Below, in pieces: positions 10,000-18,021 of a stretch of 64,000 nt of DNA. Source of the DNA: Pseudomonas sp. PSB18 (GTDB taxonomy: Bacteria > Pseudomonadota > Gammaproteobacteria > Pseudomonadales > Pseudomonadaceae); NCBI RefSeq assembly GCF_014596565.1, contig NZ_NOIN01000002.1:124001-188000 (forward strand), given 5' to 3'. Positions within the stretch are counted from its first letter, which is position 1. Every line of letters begins with the position of its first letter. The notes beneath the pieces are model-generated. The model was not told the DNA's origin, made no database searches, and was given only the letters and a program-made list of their open reading frames with translations. The translations under genes were made by a program, and so were the position numbers.

Positions 10000-11868
10000 C
10001 TACAGGGTCTTCATGAATTCGATCAGGGCCCGTTTGTCGGTGTCCGACAGCTGCGTGCCATACAGGTGACCGCCGTTGTGGTTGCCTTCCAGGCGGGTGT
10101 CGTACTTGAAATCCGCCGACGCCTTCATCTGCGCGCCGCTGGTGATGAAACCGACTTTCTGCGGGTCGTAGATATCGGAGCCGGTGTAGAACACTTGCGG
10201 ACGCTGTTCCGGCGGCAGCAGCAGATCCCACAAGGTCGGCACCGAGCCGTTATGCAGGTACGGTGCACGCAACCAGACGCCGTCGGTGGGGGTGTTGCTG
10301 TAGCTCTGGGTCTTGCGATAGGCGTTGAAGTCGAATGGCGGTTTCTTGAAGCTGTGGAACGCTGTCACCAACCCGGTGGTGAAGGAGTCCAGGCGATGGG
10401 GGTCGGTGCCCAACTGGTCGATGTTGGTGGTGACCTGGCCCGTGTCGGTGCGGCCGAAGTCGTGGCAACCGGCACAGTTCTTCTCCCAGATCGGTTTGCC
10501 CTGGGCCACCTTCGCCTGATCCAGGGCGAACGGCCAGGCCGGTGCCTTGTGCCCCAGCAACCAGTTGGTCACCCGATTGAAGCTGGGTGGCAGCACCGAT
10601 TCAGGCGTCGCACCCACGGCCATGGCGGCGGCGTAGTTACGCTCGTGAATGTTGTTGTTATTGCCGTCCCAGTGCAGGTACATCGATTCGCGAGGTTTCT
10701 GGTTCCAGACCTGGGGCAGGTCCACGGTGCCGATGGTGGAGTCATCCGGGAAGCCGAACACCACCATTTTGGTCGGGTTGAAGGTGTCGGTCCGTCCGGG
10801 ACCCTGGGCCGGGCGCAGTTTCTGCCAGGCGTAGGCCTGTTTCTGCTTGAGCAGCGCGCTCTTGGCCATCGGGATGATCAGGTAGCGGTTGTACAGCTTC
10901 TCGAAAAAGCCCAGTTGGAACTTGCCGTTGATCGCGGCCATGATCGCATCGGGGGTGAATTTCGGGTCGCTGGCGCAATCGTAGGCGAACCACTGGAAGG
11001 CTTGCAGTTGCAAGGTATTGGCCGGCGCGGTGGCGACCGGAACCGCTACGTCAGTGGCGTTGGCCCGGTAAGAGCCGGTATGGCACAGGGCGCAGTTCGG
11101 CTCCACGGTGGGGTAGCCCAGTTGCCGCTTGGCCATGCCGATGGGCAGGTCCTTACCGTTTTCGTAGAGGAAACCGAACACTTCGTAGCCACCGGGCTTG
11201 GGCATCTTTTCCGGGCACATCTGCGGCAGCACGGCGAACAGGTAGTAAGGAATCCGCGCCTCGATGCCGAGGCCGATGGCCGCGTACTTGTAATGGTCTT
11301 CGTCGGAAGCGAAGTCCGGCTGCGGTACCTCGCGGATCATCTGGTACCAGGTCTGGTAACCGATGAAACCCAGCACCAGTACCACGACCAGCGTGCCGGT
11401 CCTGAAGCGCGGACTCTGCCAGTGCCGTCTCCAGCCTTCACGCCACTCCCGGCAACCCGTACAGAGCAAGGCCAGCGGGCGATTGGCAACCGGGCTGCCC
11501 AGGTACAGCAGCACGCCCAGTATCAGGAACATGCTCAGGTCGCCCATCAGCATCGGCACGAACAACGAGCCCTGGTTGTTGGTGTTGATCAGGTAGATCC
11601 AGAACACCACCGCCACCAGCCGCGAAAGCACGCACAACCACGAATTCACCACGAAACGCGGTGCATTGAAGCCCGAGGGCATGTAGAACAGGCTGATCCC
11701 CACCAGCAACATGCCGGTGTTTTCCAGCCAGGGATCGGACAGCACAGGCGGCAGCCCGAGCATGGACGTCAGCAACGCCGGCGCGAACAGCGCCGGAATC
11801 GCGAAGAACATGTTCATGACAATCCCGACCCAGATGATGCGTTGGTACCAGCGGATGTAAGTGTTCAT
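10000..11868 (-). CDS. Membrane-anchored di-haem c-type cytochrome (RoxA/MauG-like)
   Basis: A 622-residue protein. About five hydrophobic segments fill residues 10-178; the odd number would place the following domain in the periplasm if the N-terminus is cytoplasmic. The soluble part has two haem c motifs, CALCH near residue 258 and CAGCH near 465. The stretch MYLHWDGNNNN..ERN between them recalls di-haem RoxA-type oxygenases and cytochrome c peroxidase relatives, which is my basis for the family suggestion. The start is MNTYIRWYQ (11868) after GGGGAAATGCT; the upstream extension is REP sequence. Between the GMC fusion and phosphoesterase genes it could be electron acceptor or oxygenase. Function unproven. 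Confidence 0.75.
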   Translation of the reverse strand: MNTYIRWYQRIIWVGIVMNMFFAIPALFAPALLTSMLGLPPVLSDPWLENTGMLLVGISLFYMPSGFNAPRFVVNSWLCVLSRLVAVVFWIYLINTNNQGSLFVPMLMGDLSMFLILGVLLYLGSPVANRPLALLCTGCREWREGWRRHWQSPRFRTGTLVVVLVLGFIGYQTWYQMIREVPQPDFASDEDHYKYAAIGLGIEARIPYYLFAVLPQMCPEKMPKPGGYEVFGFLYENGKDLPIGMAKRQLGYPTVEPNCALCHTGSYRANATDVAVPVATAPANTLQLQAFQWFAYDCASDPKFTPDAIMAAINGKFQLGFFEKLYNRYLIIPMAKSALLKQKQAYAWQKLRPAQGPGRTDTFNPTKMVVFGFPDDSTIGTVDLPQVWNQKPRESMYLHWDGNNNNIHERNYAAAMAVGATPESVLPPSFNRVTNWLLGHKAPAWPFALDQAKVAQGKPIWEKNCAGCHDFGRTDTGQVTTNIDQLGTDPHRLDSFTTGLVTAFHSFKKPPFDFNAYRKTQSYSNTPTDGVWLRAPYLHNGSVPTLWDLLLPPEQRPQVFYTGSDIYDPQKVGFITSGAQMKASADFKYDTRLEGNHNGGHLYGTQLSDTDKRALIEFMKTL

Positions 11869-11880
11869 AGCATTTCCCCA

Positions 11881-11987
11881 GATCGTGCCCACGCTCTGCG
11901 TGGGCATGCATCCCATGACGCTCTGCGTCATAAAAGCGGACGCGGAGCGTCCGTGGCGGCATTCCCACGCAGAGCGTGGGAACGATC
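11881..11987. repeat. REP elements of the GTTCCCACGC family between operon genes
   Basis: GATCGTGCCCACGCTCTGCG at 11881 and the inverted CGCAGAGCGTGGGAACGATC ending at 11987 flank a second small palindrome (GACGCTCTGCGTC). The element fills the gap between the fusion gene stop and the cytochrome start. Confidence 0.85.
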
Positions 11988-11991
11988 CCGG

Positions 11992-14900
11992 CTAGCCGAG
12001 CGCAGTCTTCTCCAGGTGCTGAAGGATGATCGGATACACATCCATCACCGCATCCTTGCCGAAGATGCAGTCGATGTGGCCGTAGCCCGGTACCTCGTGG
12101 CGGCTGAACAGCTGCGGGCCGTGCATGTCGCACAGTCGCTCATAGGTCTTGAGGGTGCTTTGCGGCAAGTAGCACTGGTTGTCGGCGCCGCTGATGAAGC
12201 AGATCGGTAATTTCAACCGATCGAAATGCGGCATGTAGACGTCGTTGCCCTTGAAGTCCACCAGATGCCCCTTGCGCACGATCAGCGCCAGGTGCTCGAA
12301 GGTGTGCATGTTCGACTCGCCGAACAGTTCATGCAGGTTGTCATGCAGGGTTTCGTTGAGGGTGTCGTGGCGGTACAGCGACGCATACATGAAGGTGATG
12401 CGATGGCAGACCGGGTTGGTGCAGTAGCCCTGGGCCTCGATCCGGGCATAGCCGTTCAGCGCTTTGTCGTAGAGCTTGTTGAACCAGTTCTCCTTGGTGT
12501 CGGCGTAGGCGGTCAGGGACTTGATGCCGATGGCGTCGAGCATGCCCGGCAGGTGCAGACCGGCCTTCAGACCGGTGGCGGTGGCGACCACCGTATCGGC
12601 GGCTATCTGCGAGCAAACCACCGAGCGCACGCCTTGCAGCCCCGCCAGCATCGACATGAAGAAGGTCGTCGCCCCGTAGCAATGCACCACGCACTGCACG
12701 TCGCGGGCAAGAGTCGCCTGCTGGATCTGTTCGATGGCTGCCTTGAAGTCGTACTGGGCCACCTGGTCGCCGTTCCACTCATGCTTACTGGCGGGCAGCA
12801 GGATGCTCACCCTCAGGTCCAGCAGCCAGACGTCGTACTCGTGCTTGCACAGGTACTCCAGCAGGTTGGTGTGAATGGTATCGGTGGAGAAGATATTCGA
12901 GCCCACGCCCAGGCCGTGAACCAGCATCACCGGGCCTTTGCTGCCCGCCTGATAGCGGGTCAGGCGCAGTTGGACGTTGTCTTCGGTCTCGAAGAAGTGC
13001 ACGGTCGGTGCCGGTGCGTCCAGTGGCCGCTTGATCCGCGGTGGCGCATCCGGATTGAAGTAGATATCCCCGGCGAACACCCCGCCATAACTCTCCCACA
13101 GGATGCCGGCAAAGAACTTGCCGAACCGCGCCAGGGCCTCGACCCGTTCGCGTTCGTTACGGGCGTTGAGCACCTTCATGGTGGTCATCTGCTTGGCGAA
13201 GTCCGCCGGCAGGATGTGCATCACCCCCGAGCCGAGCACCGCGCCGGTCTTGTCCGGCCCACGATAGAGGGTGACATAGAGGGTGCTGGTGTCATGCCAG
13301 ATGTTCAGCACACCGTTGTCCTCGGGCACGGTCTTGAAGGCGCTGAAGTAATAGTCGCTGCCGTCCTCGGCGGTCAGCTTCATGTCGTAGTTCATGTGCC
13401 GCACGCCCACCTGTTCCTGGTATTGCTCGAACAGGTTGAATACGCCGTTGCTGGCGATCAGCGGCTGTGGCGAAAGCATGGGCGCATCCAGAGTCCCCAC
13501 CAGCGTGGCGGCGTGTTCCGGCTCCTTGATCATGCGATTGAGATCATCGGCGGTGATAGTCAGGGTGAACTCGATGGTCGAGTTGTCGGTTTTTCCGCGT
13601 TTGGCCGCCGCTTCGTAAAGCGAGAGGTCGGTGCCCTGGGCCTGGGTGAAGGCGGTGGAGAAGTAGCCCTTCATGGTTTCGGTGAACTGCACGCCGAGGG
13701 TGGGCGCCGCCACCGACTTTTTCGGGGCCGAAGGCAGCGTGTAGTCGATATGCCAGCCGCGATCGGCCGCCAGCAACCCCATGTTGCGTTCGCTCACCGC
13801 CGAAATAGTCAGCAGCGGGTTGACCGCCAGGGAAGTCGGAATCACCGCGCCGTCGGCCACGTACAGGCCGGGATAGACATCCGTGCCGCTGGCGCCACTG
13901 AACACCTGGCCCTTGTGGTTGACCACGCCCTGCGTCGCGTCCTCGCCCATCACGCAACCGCCCAGAGGGTGAACCGAGACAATGCTGTGCTTGAGCAACT
14001 TGGTCCAGATCGGGTTCTCGACCCAGATCCCCCCCAGCGCCTTGGTACTCTGGTGCAGGCGCTCATTACCGAGGGTGACGTTCTCCTGTTCGCCGACACC
14101 GGGCCAGTCGATGCGCAACTGGTCCTTGTTGTCGAGCACCATGCGGCCCTTGCCATTGTCATGACTCATGATCAGGTAGGTCTGCATGTTATGCAGCGCG
14201 CCATGATACGGACCGCGCAAAAAGCTTTCGGCTTCCCGCCCCTTGTATTTGAGGCTGGCGCCGAAGCCGGTGTCGGTGGGCACGCCGATCATTTCCGCGA
14301 ACGCCGCCATGCTCGGCACCATCGGCCGGCCGAGCGCGCCGGGAATAGAACCTTCCTCGATGACCATGCGGCTGCGCCAGTCGCCCTCGGTACGCATGTC
14401 GATAATCGAGGTGATGCACGGCCCCACCGGCTCCAGTTCCTTGGCCGAGTGAGCACCAAAACCGATGCCGTTGATGGTCTGGTCGCAGTTGTGGCCGAAC
14501 CCGAGGATGTCGCCGTTGCCGCTCATGTTCTCGCCCAGTTGATTGGACATCGGCAGGCCCTTGTCCCGGGAGCGCAGCATGATCTCGGTGGAGCCCAGGG
14601 TGCCGGCGGACACCACCACAATGTCGGCGCGCACGAACAGTGTCGGCGCCGAGAACAGTTCGCGGCCGCTATCCAGGTACTGGAAGTGCACGATCCAACC
14701 GTTGCCGTCGCGCTCCAGGTGCCGCACCTCGGCCTGGCAGAAAATTTCCGCGCCATGGTTCCAGGCATCCGGCAGGTAATTCATCAGCGTGGTGTTCTTG
14801 GCCTTGTTGTTACAACCGGAGACGCAGTCGCCACAGCCGTTGCACGGCAATTGCTCGACGCCGACGTGGTTGAGGTTGTTGGGCAGCTTGTCGAACGTGA

Positions 14901-15444
14901 CGTTGATCGGCGGCTTGTAGAAATGCGCACCTTGCTTGAGGTAATCAGCCGATTTCTTGTGGGCGTCGAGCTTGGGCAGATTCGGCGCCGAGGCCGGATA
15001 AGGGTTGGGCTTGAGCATCTCGCGGGCGCGCTCGTAGCCATCCTTGAGCAGCGTGTCACGGTGTTCGCGCACTTCCAACGGCCAGCGCGGGTCTTCGAAC
15101 ACGCCGGGCTCCGGCTCCAGCGCGACGTTGGCGTTGATCAGCGAAGTGCCGCCCAGGCCGCAGCCCACCACCACGTTCTGCTGGGCATTGACGTGCAGGT
15201 CGAACATCCCGGTGCGCGAGCCGATGTGGCCATCCGGGTCATGCACCTGCAACTCCTCGGTGGCCGCCAGCATGGTGTTGGGGTATTCCCCCGGTTGCAT
15301 CTCCCGGCCCCGTTCCAGCAGGCACACCCTGCGCCCGGCCCGGGACAACCGTGAAGCGGCGATACCACCTCCGTAACCGGAGCCGATGACGATAACGTCG
15401 TAATGCTCCTTGATATCGCTGATGGGGGTCGAGATCCGTGTCAT
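11992..15444 (-). CDS. GMC oxidoreductase fused to an alpha/beta hydrolase (cholesterol-oxidase-like)
   Basis: A two-enzyme fusion of 1150 residues. The N-terminal half is a cholesterol-oxidase-like GMC flavoprotein: FAD motif VIGSGYGGG (about 19-27), LGGTSLINANV, a cysteine cluster CNGCGDCVSGC near residue 205, and the C-terminal HPLGGCVMG and NPLLTISAVSER blocks. After a linker domain (about 590-820) comes an alpha/beta hydrolase (LVHGLGVGSN oxyanion region, nucleophile elbow VHCYGATTF, late GYGHIDCIFG histidine). The elbow nucleophile is cysteine, not serine. No signal peptide is seen. Start MTRIST at 15444 has GAGAGG eight bases upstream. The substrate is likely a sterol-like or other hydrophobic alcohol, by family only. 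Confidence 0.85.
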   Translation of the reverse strand: MTRISTPISDIKEHYDVIVIGSGYGGGIAASRLSRAGRRVCLLERGREMQPGEYPNTMLAATEELQVHDPDGHIGSRTGMFDLHVNAQQNVVVGCGLGGTSLINANVALEPEPGVFEDPRWPLEVREHRDTLLKDGYERAREMLKPNPYPASAPNLPKLDAHKKSADYLKQGAHFYKPPINVTFDKLPNNLNHVGVEQLPCNGCGDCVSGCNNKAKNTTLMNYLPDAWNHGAEIFCQAEVRHLERDGNGWIVHFQYLDSGRELFSAPTLFVRADIVVVSAGTLGSTEIMLRSRDKGLPMSNQLGENMSGNGDILGFGHNCDQTINGIGFGAHSAKELEPVGPCITSIIDMRTEGDWRSRMVIEEGSIPGALGRPMVPSMAAFAEMIGVPTDTGFGASLKYKGREAESFLRGPYHGALHNMQTYLIMSHDNGKGRMVLDNKDQLRIDWPGVGEQENVTLGNERLHQSTKALGGIWVENPIWTKLLKHSIVSVHPLGGCVMGEDATQGVVNHKGQVFSGASGTDVYPGLYVADGAVIPTSLAVNPLLTISAVSERNMGLLAADRGWHIDYTLPSAPKKSVAAPTLGVQFTETMKGYFSTAFTQAQGTDLSLYEAAAKRGKTDNSTIEFTLTITADDLNRMIKEPEHAATLVGTLDAPMLSPQPLIASNGVFNLFEQYQEQVGVRHMNYDMKLTAEDGSDYYFSAFKTVPEDNGVLNIWHDTSTLYVTLYRGPDKTGAVLGSGVMHILPADFAKQMTTMKVLNARNERERVEALARFGKFFAGILWESYGGVFAGDIYFNPDAPPRIKRPLDAPAPTVHFFETEDNVQLRLTRYQAGSKGPVMLVHGLGVGSNIFSTDTIHTNLLEYLCKHEYDVWLLDLRVSILLPASKHEWNGDQVAQYDFKAAIEQIQQATLARDVQCVVHCYGATTFFMSMLAGLQGVRSVVCSQIAADTVVATATGLKAGLHLPGMLDAIGIKSLTAYADTKENWFNKLYDKALNGYARIEAQGYCTNPVCHRITFMYASLYRHDTLNETLHDNLHELFGESNMHTFEHLALIVRKGHLVDFKGNDVYMPHFDRLKLPICFISGADNQCYLPQSTLKTYERLCDMHGPQLFSRHEVPGYGHIDCIFGKDAVMDVYPIILQHLEKTALG

Positions 15445-15860
15445 GTCCAAGTCCTCTCAGGCAGAAGGGGCAACTCTGCGGTTGCCTGTAAATCGAAGGC
15501 GCACATACGCCTGGCCACTGTCCCGTAGAGGGGACGCGCGGCAGTCAACGGTGTTGCGAGGGAAACGAGGTGCAGGTGAACGCTATTGACGCGCACGCTG
15601 GTTGGCGGCGCGACGACGAATGCGTCGGGGCAACAACATGGGCGGCGTCGGGGTGCAATTCACCGATGAGGGGAGGTACGCGTGAGGGTGTCGGCTATCC
15701 ATCCTGTGCTCTCCCTGAACCGGATGTGGATAAAAACGCTGATGTCCTTGTGGTTTGGAGTGAAGACACACGACCGCCACGCGTCAAGGCAGTTCCTTAG
15801 AACTGTATGAAATTTGATCTATCGCGTTTCGGACTATACGCGACGGGGTCCGCAGCCTTT
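15445..15860. other. Non-coding stretch upstream of the GMC fusion gene
   Basis: This holds the promoter side of the fusion gene and one reverse-strand DnaA box (TGTGGATAA, 15725-15733). Short open frames here show no recognisable protein features and are not called. Confidence 0.6.
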
Positions 15861-16431
15861 CACAAACAAGTTATCCACATGACCACCCACAGCTAATGGG
15901 GACAAGTACGCCGCGGCCTCGACCGTGTACAGACAAAATCAAGAAAAAACCGTGACTTATGCACACAGAAGCTTTTTCCGTCATATCGGTTACTTTTTGA
16001 TCAAACCTCAGAAAGCCTTGATCTATAAGGCTTGCAGCTAGCAGCGAACACCTTATCCACAGAAGCGCCAACAGTGTTTGGGGGTAAATTTGACGGTATT
16101 GTGGAAAACCCCTGCAACGGCACGTAAATCCAGGTTACTCAGGGAAATTCCAGAAAGCATAGGCGATTTGATCAGTTAATGACCAAGTGCTCGAAAGGCC
16201 CGTTCCGCATGGCTTGCAGAGGACAGCGAACAACTTATCCACAAAAGCGCCAACAAGTATTGGGGGCAAATATGACTCACCCTACGTCTTCATTGATCGG
16301 AAAAAGCCAATAAAAACCGTGAGTTGGACTGATCATTTTTTGAGCGCAGCCTTGGAAGGCTTGACTGGCGAGGGGCATAGCAAGGAGCGAACAGGTTATC
16401 CACAGGTAGGTATACAGTAATTGTGGGTAAC
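15847..16431 (+). repeat. Four imperfect ~60-bp direct repeats, each centred on a DnaA box
   Basis: Copies at about 15847-15909, 16029-16093, 16211-16275 and 16372-16431. The two central copies match best: GGCTTGCAG, then AGCGAACA, TTATCCACA, GCGCCAACA and TTGGGGG in the same order. The outer two are diverged but keep the box and the flanking order. The period is 182, 182 and 161 bases, giving an iteron-like arrangement. Confidence 0.75.
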
Positions 16432-16474
16432 GGTCCGTGGGGAGCACCCGCTCGCTCCCCACGCCTTGCAACGG

Positions 16475-17041
16475 TCACGGCCGATGCATGAGATACGCAT
16501 CTCCCGTCACCCGAATCATCGGATGCGGAACAATCTGACAGGTTTTAACGATGCCAAAGCCATGGCGTTCATAGAAGCGCCGGGCGCCGGTGTTCGCAGC
16601 GTAGTCGATCAGGCTCAGCCCCTTGAGTTTCAATCGATCGGCCCGCTGTTGTGCCAGCTCAAGAAAGCGCACGCCCAGCCCCTTGTTGCGCCAGCCTTCA
16701 TGCAAGGCCAAGCTCGATATGTAGAGGGTATCGGGAATTTCCATATCAGCGTAAGGCGCCAGGACCGGATCAGTGACGGGCGTCGCCAGCGGGTCATGAC
16801 GCATCACGTAGCAGTGCATCATCCCGATGACCCGACCTTCAGCCTCTGCAATGACGCAGTTCTGGTAGGAGAAATCAACATCCTCACGTGCGTAGCGAGC
16901 CGCGCCCACCTCCACGAGCTCCTGTCCAGGCGCCGCCAGCTGGCTCCAGATGTAATCGGAAGCACCTTCGGAGGAAATCTGGAACAAGCGAGCAATCTCG
17001 GGCGTATCCGCGGGTGAAGCCGGACGAAATACAATGTCCAT
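16475..17041 (-). CDS. GNAT family N-acetyltransferase
   Basis: A 188-residue acetyltransferase. The acetyl-CoA loop is seen as HEGWRNKGLGVRFLELA (about 121-137), preceded by the beta strand TLYISSLAL and followed by the C-terminal GARRFYERHGFGIV block typical of GNAT proteins. The substrate cannot be told. The ATG at 17041 is chosen; a TTG five codons upstream is also open. It is read toward the DnaA-box region and is flanked upstream by another perfect DnaA box and a REP pair. Confidence 0.88.
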   Translation of the reverse strand: MDIVFRPASPADTPEIARLFQISSEGASDYIWSQLAAPGQELVEVGAARYAREDVDFSYQNCVIAEAEGRVIGMMHCYVMRHDPLATPVTDPVLAPYADMEIPDTLYISSLALHEGWRNKGLGVRFLELAQQRADRLKLKGLSLIDYAANTGARRFYERHGFGIVKTCQIVPHPMIRVTGDAYLMHRP

Positions 17042-17123
17042 GAAAGGGGATTCCAATAGCTATCAGACGCCTTTTGAGGTTATCCACAGGCGCGTGCAGG
17101 AGTTGTGAGTAAACCCCATCCTC

Positions 17124-17212
17124 TGTGGGAGCGAGCCTGCTCGCGATAGCCGGATATCAGACAACTGTGTTGTCGCTGACACGCCGCTATCGCGAGCAGG
17201 CTCGCTCCCACA
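17124..17212. repeat. REP pair (TGTGGGAGCGAGCC inverted)
   Basis: Inverted copies at the two ends of this interval lie just after the etfB stop, where the hairpin could end the dgc operon transcript. Confidence 0.85.
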
Positions 17213-17235
17213 TGGGGTTTTGCGGGGATGTGGGA

Positions 17236-18006
17236 TTAGCGAACCACCCCTTCCTCAATCAGCAACTTGAGAATCGCCTCGGCACCGGCCTCCGGGCTCA
17301 GGCCCTTGAGCACTTGTCCGCCTCCACCGCTGGCCTTGGCCGTGGCGGCTTTCATGCGATCGGCGCCGCTCTTGGCCTTGATGACTTTCAAGCGCTTGGG
17401 GCGTGGTTTGGCCGGCTGCAGCGTTGCCGCCGCAAGCAACTCGTCGTCGATCACTTCGACTTCTTCGGCATGCAAGGCGCCACGTCGGGCCGGACCGTAG
17501 GCACTTTGGCGAGGCTTTGGCGCCGCGTTATCCACAGTGGCGAGAAATGGCAGGCGCACCTTCAGCCGTCGCCGTTGACCACGAGGCAACGCCTGTAGCA
17601 CCAGGGCCACGCCGTTGTCGATGGATTCCACCTGGGCCAACCCCACCACCAATGGCCATCCCAGGTTCTCCGCCAGCAGGAACGGCAGCATTCCCGAGCC
17701 TTCGCCGGTCTCCGCCTGGCTACCGGTGAGCACCACCTGGGGCCCCGCGTCGCGCAGGTAATCGGTCAGGGCCGGTAGCGCGTCCGCCCCCGCCGGGTTT
17801 TCCAGCACGCGAAGCTCGTCCAGGCCCATGCCCAAGTAAGCGCGCAGGGCCGGTTCGGCCACGTCGCCGGCATGCAGCACTTGCAGGTCGCTTCCGGCCA
17901 GTTGCAAGCCCAGCTCCACGGCCCGGGCGTCCTGATCGGCACGCCTTGGCCGACCGGAGGTAGGGTGGGCACCGATAGAGACGAGGCTGATCACTTGAAT
18001 CGTCAT
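17236..18006 (-). CDS. etfB: Electron transfer flavoprotein beta subunit, dimethylglycine-linked
   Basis: A 256-residue ETF beta-type protein. It keeps the family core (strand MTIQVISLVSIGAHP, TGSQAETGEGSGMLPFLLAENLGWPLV, and PRGQRRRLKVRLPFLATVDN), but the C-terminal part is unusual, rich in lysine and alanine (RPKRLKVIKAKSG). It is the last gene of the dgc operon, 15 bases after etfA, so it most likely accepts electrons from DgcA/DgcB rather than from acyl-CoA dehydrogenases. A perfect DnaA box (17528) falls in its coding sequence. Confidence 0.88.
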   Translation of the reverse strand: MTIQVISLVSIGAHPTSGRPRRADQDARAVELGLQLAGSDLQVLHAGDVAEPALRAYLGMGLDELRVLENPAGADALPALTDYLRDAGPQVVLTGSQAETGEGSGMLPFLLAENLGWPLVVGLAQVESIDNGVALVLQALPRGQRRRLKVRLPFLATVDNAAPKPRQSAYGPARRGALHAEEVEVIDDELLAAATLQPAKPRPKRLKVIKAKSGADRMKAATAKASGGGGQVLKGLSPEAGAEAILKLLIEEGVVR

Positions 18007-18021
18007 GGTTGAATCCTTAAC

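Larger units (their letters stand above)
15725..17088. other. Cluster of perfect DnaA boxes (origin-like or DnaA-titrating region)
   Basis: The 9-mer TTATCCACA occurs at 15871, 16053, 16235, 16396 and 17080 on the plus strand and at 15725 on the minus strand. A relaxed box TTATGCACA lies at 15957. The boxes at 15871, 16053, 16235 and 16396 are spaced 182, 182 and 161 bases. Further perfect boxes lie inside etfB (17528) and etfA (18478 reverse, 18737) and before dgcA (21347). With about 60 percent GC the expected number in the whole 64 kb is well below one. The gene-free part (15.86-16.44 kb) is AT-rich for this genome with several GATC sites. The role is inferred, not shown. Confidence 0.7.

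Noticed and set aside
12226..15354. A 1042-residue plus-strand open frame
   Set aside because: It is antisense to the GMC-hydrolase fusion, rich in histidine, valine and glutamine as such shadows are in GC-rich genomes.
15570..15800. A 76-residue open frame in the gene-free block
   Set aside because: No ribosome site, no recognisable family and it covers a DnaA box; most likely chance.
15725..17088. Calling the DnaA-box cluster the main chromosomal oriC
   Set aside because: No dnaA, dnaN, rpmH, gidA or parAB genes are nearby, so I describe it only as origin-like.
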